From Astrocystis sublimbata (Eukaryota > Ascomycota > Sordariomycetes > Xylariales > Xylariaceae): 64,000 nucleotides of DNA. This document shows positions 58,931 to 64,000 of the stretch, piece by piece. Position 1 is the first letter of the stretch; the number at the start of each line of letters is the position of its first letter. The stretch is taken from positions 434,001 to 498,000 of the forward strand of contig JAJNNY010000007.1 of the NCBI GenBank assembly GCA_022453515.1. The letters run 5' to 3'. Both the position numbers and the translations under genes were made by a program. A model generated the notes under the pieces. It worked only from the letters and a program-made list of their open reading frames with translations. It did no database searches and had not been told where the DNA came from.

Positions 58931-61365
58931 TGTGTGTGTGACAAAGTTGAGATTTGATGCCAACTTTCATTGTCCCTCGCTGGTTGCGCTTCTCAGCTAC
59001 ATATTATACTCATGACCCTGATGATCTCGTTATTGTAGGGTTTGTGAGTCTATTGAACCTAGTTCAATTGGTTGTGAACGATTTCTAGATTCCTTCCTAT
59101 TCGGGCGAAACATGAGACCATCAGGCGCCTCTCGAAATAGCAGGTAATCATGACCAGGGGCTGGGGGCCCTCTCTCGCTCTTCTCAAATCATGCGAAACA
59201 TACTATTTCTTTTGATTTCTGGTCATACATGGTATAAGATGATGCGCACATGGCTCGCGTGCCAATTTAGTTCTCTTGAATAGGCTTTCGCAGGGCTCTT
59301 GTGCAGTCTTCGTCTTGGTCTTCCGGATGCGCCATCAGATCGGTCTCTCCCTTGACAAGGACCGGGTACTGGCCGGGTAACGTGGATCATTGGCTTTTAC
59401 GGTAAAGTTGTCAGCATCAAGCAAGATCTTGAATCGACTTCGGTGTAGTGACAGGGGAGTTTGAGCGCCGAGGGCCAATTGATTGTCTCATTGGTCCTGG
59501 GAATAGAACACAGGCCTCACGGATCCAGTGATAGGAATTCCTCAAGGCTGTCAATTGTTCGGTCGTGGCCGGGGGAGATACACGTCCTCGCATCATTGCT
59601 GCGGCGCATCCTTTGCGGCGTTAGAACCCGGGGGCGCGCCGGTGAGGTGGTACGCCCATCTCGCCAATAGATGGGCCTTTGCTTGCCGAACTTGCGTGGC
59701 TTTACCAGGTATCTGGAACCGGATCTTCGGGGTAGAACTTGGTATGATTCTATTTCTTAATCGCATTTGGGACACGACAAGAACCCACGTGAGATTGAGA
59801 AGCTGTGATCAGCGAACCTCCACCCGATACCCTGCTTCAATCTTACATTTACAGTCCTGGTACTTGTAGAACATACTCGCACTCATAATCCCTTCCAGAC
59901 AATGCGCAGACGAATCAAACTACAGTGATCTACGCCCAGGTACCTAAATCTTGTGATGCGACAAGCCAAACCTAAACCTGACTAACCAATGCGCATGGAT
60001 TCACACGTCACTCACACTAGGTAGTCCCAAGCAGTGGACGGCCTCTCGGGCCTTTCCTCTTGGCCATACTTTAATGCACTACTTACCAGATGGGCCGACG
60101 CTTACTTGATATTACAACAGACGAAGGAATGGTGCCTCTGCGTCTCATCCATCGAAGTTTTCAGTTCACCGGCGATACGCGGACACGCACGATTGAAAAT
60201 AAAAAGAGATCCAATTTACGCTTGCTCTTCTACCTACCTGCCTCCTAGCAGATTCGTTGAAATTAACAGACACTTACTTAGCATTGGCCACGCCGCACAA
60301 GGTCTCCCTGCTTTTGCCTCATACTATCCCTTGGTGTTCACACATGCTGTCGTGCCCCAGATAAGCCCACCGATCTCTCACCCGGAAAGTGGTGTTGGAA
60401 AGGCGTGCGGTTTAATATTGAAAGGAAGTGTTAGAGATGATGGAAGCCGAAACGTAGTGACGTCTTTTTGTGACTCTGTGACTCGCTTGCAACCAGATTC
60501 ACGTATGACAACCGTGATATTGGTGACAGCGCAAGATTCAAGCTTGGTGGATATCACTCTTTAGAAGCGAGAACATGCATCAGGTTGCTGCCTACCTAGA
60601 TACTTACCTAAATACATTATAAGATATCAGCGAGTCGGTGCCTGTCCGCAACCTATGGAGTACCTCGTCCACCGCCAACGCCGCTAGCCTTATCACATCT
60701 ACTCTGGCGAACCCTCTAGCGAGATGATGCAAACTCGTCAGAACTGGAGTAGGGATTTTGAGAACTAGAGGCAAGTAACTGAAGGGGAAGCTAGTAACTG
60801 AGGCCTTCTGACGATGATAGCTCGCGAAAAGGCATAACGTGGAGAGTGTCTCATTCCGCAAGGTAAGAAGTCGAGGCTAGGTTGGACTTGGCCAAGTAGT
60901 CAACAACAGGACTTCACAGCTCTGGCTCAACCCACCAGCCAGATTCTGAAGGAAGCATCAAGTCAGTCTATCGGTAGAATCGGCAAGGAGCACTATAAGT
61001 AGCTTTGATCGCATCATCGGGGAATAGAAATTGGACGCACAGCACGATGCCGGAGGGAAACAGCTCTGCATATATGCACCACACTCTAGGGCGCGTATCG
61101 ACCTGATCGGTTCTCATTATGTGTGATTCAGTGTACAAAAAGGCAAATATAAAGAGCAACGCTTGATCCTAGCCCGATAACGGCCCCCAAATGCGAGACA
61201 GCCAACATGTAATATCAGAGGCAGCTATCTCACATTTACCTAGATTATAATAGAATGGCCGTGTGCCATCAAACTTAATATCAATTCATCCCTTATTATG
61301 TATGTGTGTGGCCTATGTCTGCAGTATGCGACACTCATGTCAGATGCCCTGTTCATGAGCATTCA
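58931..61365. other. Spacer without supported genes
   Basis: Promoter side of the GH16 gene and 3' side of the next minus-strand gene. The longest frame (60034-60564, plus, 176 codons) opens with GTG and has no family likeness. TACCTA motifs occur at about 59939, 60228 and 60592-60612. No RNA gene or transposon seen. Confidence 0.5.
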
Positions 61366-63318
61366 TTACTCCTGACTCGCACCAAGGTCCATGTTCTTAT
61401 CCCACAGATTGCGCAACAGCGAAGCAAGGCTATCATCATTCCCCTCCACATAGCTCGAGCCACTAGCGCGGTCATGGATCGTGTCGTCGCCCGTGTAACT
61501 TGAGCCCACCGCCGCCATCCGTATCGAAGTCGATCGTCGCGGCGTTGTCGGCCGGCTCTGTGCGATTTGTACCATGCTCTTACTCTGCCCGGGGCGACCC
61601 GTCTTCTCCGCCGAGCTTTTACCGCCCACCATGGTTCCGTCCGTGCCACTTGTGCCATTCTGTTTGGGAGCGCTCTGGTTCTTGTGGGTGCTGGGCGATC
61701 GCACCAGTCGTCCGATAGATCGCGCGATGGGGTTTTGGTAGCGTCTGACGACCAGGTACTCCATCTGCGCACGCTCAAGAAGTCTACCAATGCGAGGGTC
61801 ACGATGTTCGTAGTCGGTGTTGCCAACCAGCAAGCTTGCGCCCACAACACCAACACCTGGTCCTGCTTGAGCTGGTTCGATGGAGGAGCTTGCGCGCTGA
61901 AGATTCAACTTCTGTTGGATGCGCGACTGGCTGGCAGGTACTGCCCTGCTCCTCGGTGTTCTCGATCGGGGTGCTAGAGCGCTGTCCGCCTCGGCTTCCT
62001 CTTCGTCGCTGACCGAGTCCCGAGAGGCATGGTTCAAGTTGCCAAGAGACTGTGGCCGCCGGAAGCCCGCCTCGGTGCGACGCACAGGTGGGTGTGACGG
62101 GACGAAGTAATCGTCCCCACGGCCTCCCGAGCCGGGGCCTGATCCGTTGATGAAACGGGACACGACTTCCTCGGGGCCACTTGCACCGAGCGTGCTTGTT
62201 TTGGGAGTTCCATAGAGGCTCGACGGACCTCGACTCCCCTGGGAAGGAGGTGAGCCGGAGGGTGGGGGGACGGATACGGTCTCGGTAGACATCTGGGGCG
62301 GTGCGCCGTGGGAAGGCGTACGCTGTAAAAGGCGGGATGTGATGTAGTTGTTATGCTGTGTTCGCTGTGTTCGCTGGCGCGTAGGGGAATCGTCGTGGGA
62401 ATCAAACGGCTGACTGGTGGTAATGGTGGGGGTCCCAGAAGGCGAATGGCTGGTCGGCGATGGTGGCTTTGCGGGCGACTGGCCGCCACTCTGAACGGAG
62501 CCACGTCTGGACAGGTACGGGGACGCCGAGTTGCTCGCATCCACCCACTCGTCATCGACGGCGTCGTCGTCGTCGTCGTCGTCGCTGCCCAACGCGAAGT
62601 GCACCTGGTTCTTTGCGCCCTTGAGCTTCTGGACGTCCTTGTGAGAGGAAGCGCGCTTGATATTAGCGGTAGACTTGGATCGCTTGGCAATCTCGACGTG
62701 GGAGCGATTTCGTCTCGAGGCAAGGTTCGATCCCGAGGTGTTCTTCCTCACAGGGGGGGCAGCAGGAGTGATGTTGGTGCCGCTGCGTCTGCTGGCGATG
62801 TTCGACCCCGAGATATTCTTCTTCAACCCGGAGGTAATGACGGGGGCGATGTGAGTGCCGCTGGTGTTGCGTGAATGTCGCTTGGAGGAGGCGGGGTTGG
62901 GGTTGGGGTTAGGGTTGGCGAGGTCGAGATTGTAGTCTACAGCAGGGTCAATGGGGTCGTTGGGATCGGAGGCGACGGCGGTCAGGCGCAGGTCGGAGGT
63001 GGTGCGGCGATGAGCGTTGGCAAACTGAGGAGGGCGCTCGGGCTCGGGCGAGGCGGCGCGGCCCTTCAGCTTTGCGGTGGACTGGGAGGTGGCCTTGTTG
63101 GTGTGCAGGGCCTTGGACGATGGCACGCGGGCGGAGAAGCGGGCGCCGCCTCCTCCCACCACGCGTTTCTGGTGCTTGGGGCGGTGGTGAGCGTCGTTGC
63201 CGTCGCTGGTGGCACGGCGGGTGTAGGGCGGCCGTCTGGATTGGGCAGCGCCGGCCAGCGCATCGCTGCCATCCCCATGTCTCTCCCCCGTCCTCTCCCC
63301 ATTGCGCTCCCCCTCCAT
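61366..63318 (-). CDS. Conserved fungal low-complexity protein
   Basis: Function unknown; sequence resembles a conserved, disordered Pezizomycotina protein that I cannot name with certainty. One exon, 650 residues. The N-terminal half is basic and Ser/Asn/Arg-rich, with repeated KKNISGSNIASRR-type units (about residues 165-205) and an NPNPNPNP run. Then comes an acidic Asp run and DEWVDASNSASPYLSRRGSV (about 250-275), then YITSRLLQRTPSHGAPPQMS (about 330-350). Near the C-terminus is DPRIGRLLERAQMEYLVVRR (about 500-520). The end is LLRNLWDKNMDLGASQE. These islands look constrained; the linkers do not. No signal or membrane segment. Many Arg/Ser clusters suggest phosphorylation. A TOR- or nitrogen-signalling role is only a weak guess. 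The upstream ATG choice (MEGERNGER) is the first in frame; a small upstream exon cannot be excluded. Confidence 0.85.
   Translation of the reverse strand: MEGERNGERTGERHGDGSDALAGAAQSRRPPYTRRATSDGNDAHHRPKHQKRVVGGGGARFSARVPSSKALHTNKATSQSTAKLKGRAASPEPERPPQFANAHRRTTSDLRLTAVASDPNDPIDPAVDYNLDLANPNPNPNPASSKRHSRNTSGTHIAPVITSGLKKNISGSNIASRRSGTNITPAAPPVRKNTSGSNLASRRNRSHVEIAKRSKSTANIKRASSHKDVQKLKGAKNQVHFALGSDDDDDDDAVDDEWVDASNSASPYLSRRGSVQSGGQSPAKPPSPTSHSPSGTPTITTSQPFDSHDDSPTRQRTQRTQHNNYITSRLLQRTPSHGAPPQMSTETVSVPPPSGSPPSQGSRGPSSLYGTPKTSTLGASGPEEVVSRFINGSGPGSGGRGDDYFVPSHPPVRRTEAGFRRPQSLGNLNHASRDSVSDEEEAEADSALAPRSRTPRSRAVPASQSRIQQKLNLQRASSSIEPAQAGPGVGVVGASLLVGNTDYEHRDPRIGRLLERAQMEYLVVRRYQNPIARSIGRLVRSPSTHKNQSAPKQNGTSGTDGTMVGGKSSAEKTGRPGQSKSMVQIAQSRPTTPRRSTSIRMAAVGSSYTGDDTIHDRASGSSYVEGNDDSLASLLRNLWDKNMDLGASQE
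62886..62916. repeat. TTGGGG/TTAGGG-like tandem repeat inside a coding region
   Basis: Four to five GGGTTG or GGGTTA hexamers on the plus strand, encoding the Asn-Pro run (NPNPNPNP) of the minus-strand protein. Telomere-like in sequence but interrupted and coding. Confidence 0.8.
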
Positions 63319-64000
63319 TGGCGAGTGAGGTAAGCCTGCCGACTGCCCCGACTGCTACGTACACGGTACCGCTTACGCACCGACCAGTTGGAGACAGCGC
63401 GTAGGCAATACACGCGCGAGATGTAGGCAGCCTTGGAGATATACGGTCGCTAGGTCGGAGATGAGACGAATCAGAGCGCAGTGCACCCCTCCCCTACCGG
63501 TTTCCAGCCCTCGTCCCGTCGCACGCACTTTCTTCCTTGTTTTTCTCTCTCCTCAAGGCTCAAGACCTGTGTACGGCCTCCTTACAAGGTCGCGGGCGCC
63601 GCTCTCGAAGGCCTGTGGTGACGGCGTACGGTGTGGGTGTATGGGCGACAACACACGGCCAAGCCACGTGCAGGGGATGTCTAAGACTGGCGCGAAGGGT
63701 GGTATTGCGGCGTCGCAGGCTTGCAGCGGTGTATTGCCCCTTGTCTTTTTCTTCCTTCTCGTTCTTTCTTTTCTCCGTCGCGAATTGATATCGACGTTGT
63801 AAGTCGGCTGGCGTTGACGATGGATGATGGGGTGGGAAGAATCGGTGAGTGCAGTACCGGTGTCGATCAACTGAGCAAGAAAGGTTGCGGTAGCAAAGAC
63901 AAAGACCAAACGAAGAGTGAAGGTCGCTGCAGTGCTCGGAGAAATCAGACTCTTAGGCAGCTACAGACGGACAAACGGACATTCAATTGCTCAATCAAAG
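63319..64000. other. Upstream region of the last gene
   Basis: Promoter and leader of the minus-strand low-complexity protein. Pyrimidine-rich on the plus strand around 63720-63780. No gene is supported. Confidence 0.5.

Noticed and set aside
60034..60564. 176-codon plus-strand frame
   Set aside because: It opens with GTG, has no early ATG, no family likeness and no splice-linked neighbours; probably chance.

Overview
This window reads as nuclear DNA of a filamentous ascomycete (Pezizomycotina, most likely Sordariomycetes). The evidence is many short introns (46-173 nt) with GT donors, CTRAC/CTAAC-type branch points and AG acceptors; fungus-specific families (asco-laccase, ENA-type P-ATPase, Zn2Cys6 regulator, MNN1-type mannosyltransferase, BTB proteins); and dispersed TACCTAGGTA-like sequence in the spacers. 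I recognise 17 protein genes plus one probable small spliced gene, and list two weak small ORFs. No convincing tRNA, rRNA, transposon, CRISPR array or bacterial-type operon was seen. Exon joins were deduced from splice signals, reading frame and family continuity, not from transcripts.

Layout, left to right: a 5' fragment of an unknown 4-exon gene (minus, 1-741, cut by the window edge); a secreted asco-laccase (minus, 2295-4264); a 5 kb gene-poor stretch; a type II membrane GT71/MNN1 alpha-1,3-mannosyltransferase (minus, 9279-11432); an amidohydrolase-3 enzyme (plus, 13357-15305); an ENA-type sodium/potassium P-ATPase (plus, 16963-20261); a small BTB protein (minus, 21591-23158); Ubc6 (minus, 25167-26099) divergent from Sam50 (plus, 26772-28526); a pyridoxal-reductase-like aldo-keto reductase (plus, 29417-30706); a long BTB-like protein (plus, 33302-35770); an IMPACT/UPF0029-domain protein (plus, 37080-38841); a candidate 102-aa spliced gene (plus, 39265-39625); an MDR oxidoreductase (plus, 40148-41164); the replication helicase/nuclease Dna2 (minus, 41735-46903) divergent from an unknown membrane protein (plus, 47778-49058); a 5.3 kb gene-poor stretch; a Dal81/TamA-like Zn2Cys6 nitrogen regulator (plus, 54343-56682); a secreted GH16 enzyme (minus, 57707-58763); and a low-complexity conserved fungal protein (minus, 61366-63318).

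The genes are mostly unrelated housekeeping and accessory functions and do not form a biosynthetic cluster. Loose themes are the secreted or cell-surface products (laccase, GH16, MNN1 transferase), ion homeostasis (ENA), membrane-protein biogenesis and quality control (Sam50, Ubc6) and nitrogen regulation (Dal81-like). I did not find an evident novel multigene system. The most checkable unusual items are the hidden small spliced gene at 39.3 kb, an in-frame skippable intron in the long BTB-like gene, the laccase that stops exactly at its usual C-terminal processing motif, the duplicated promoter block of the GH16 gene, and the dense intergenic TACCTAGGTA-type motif.
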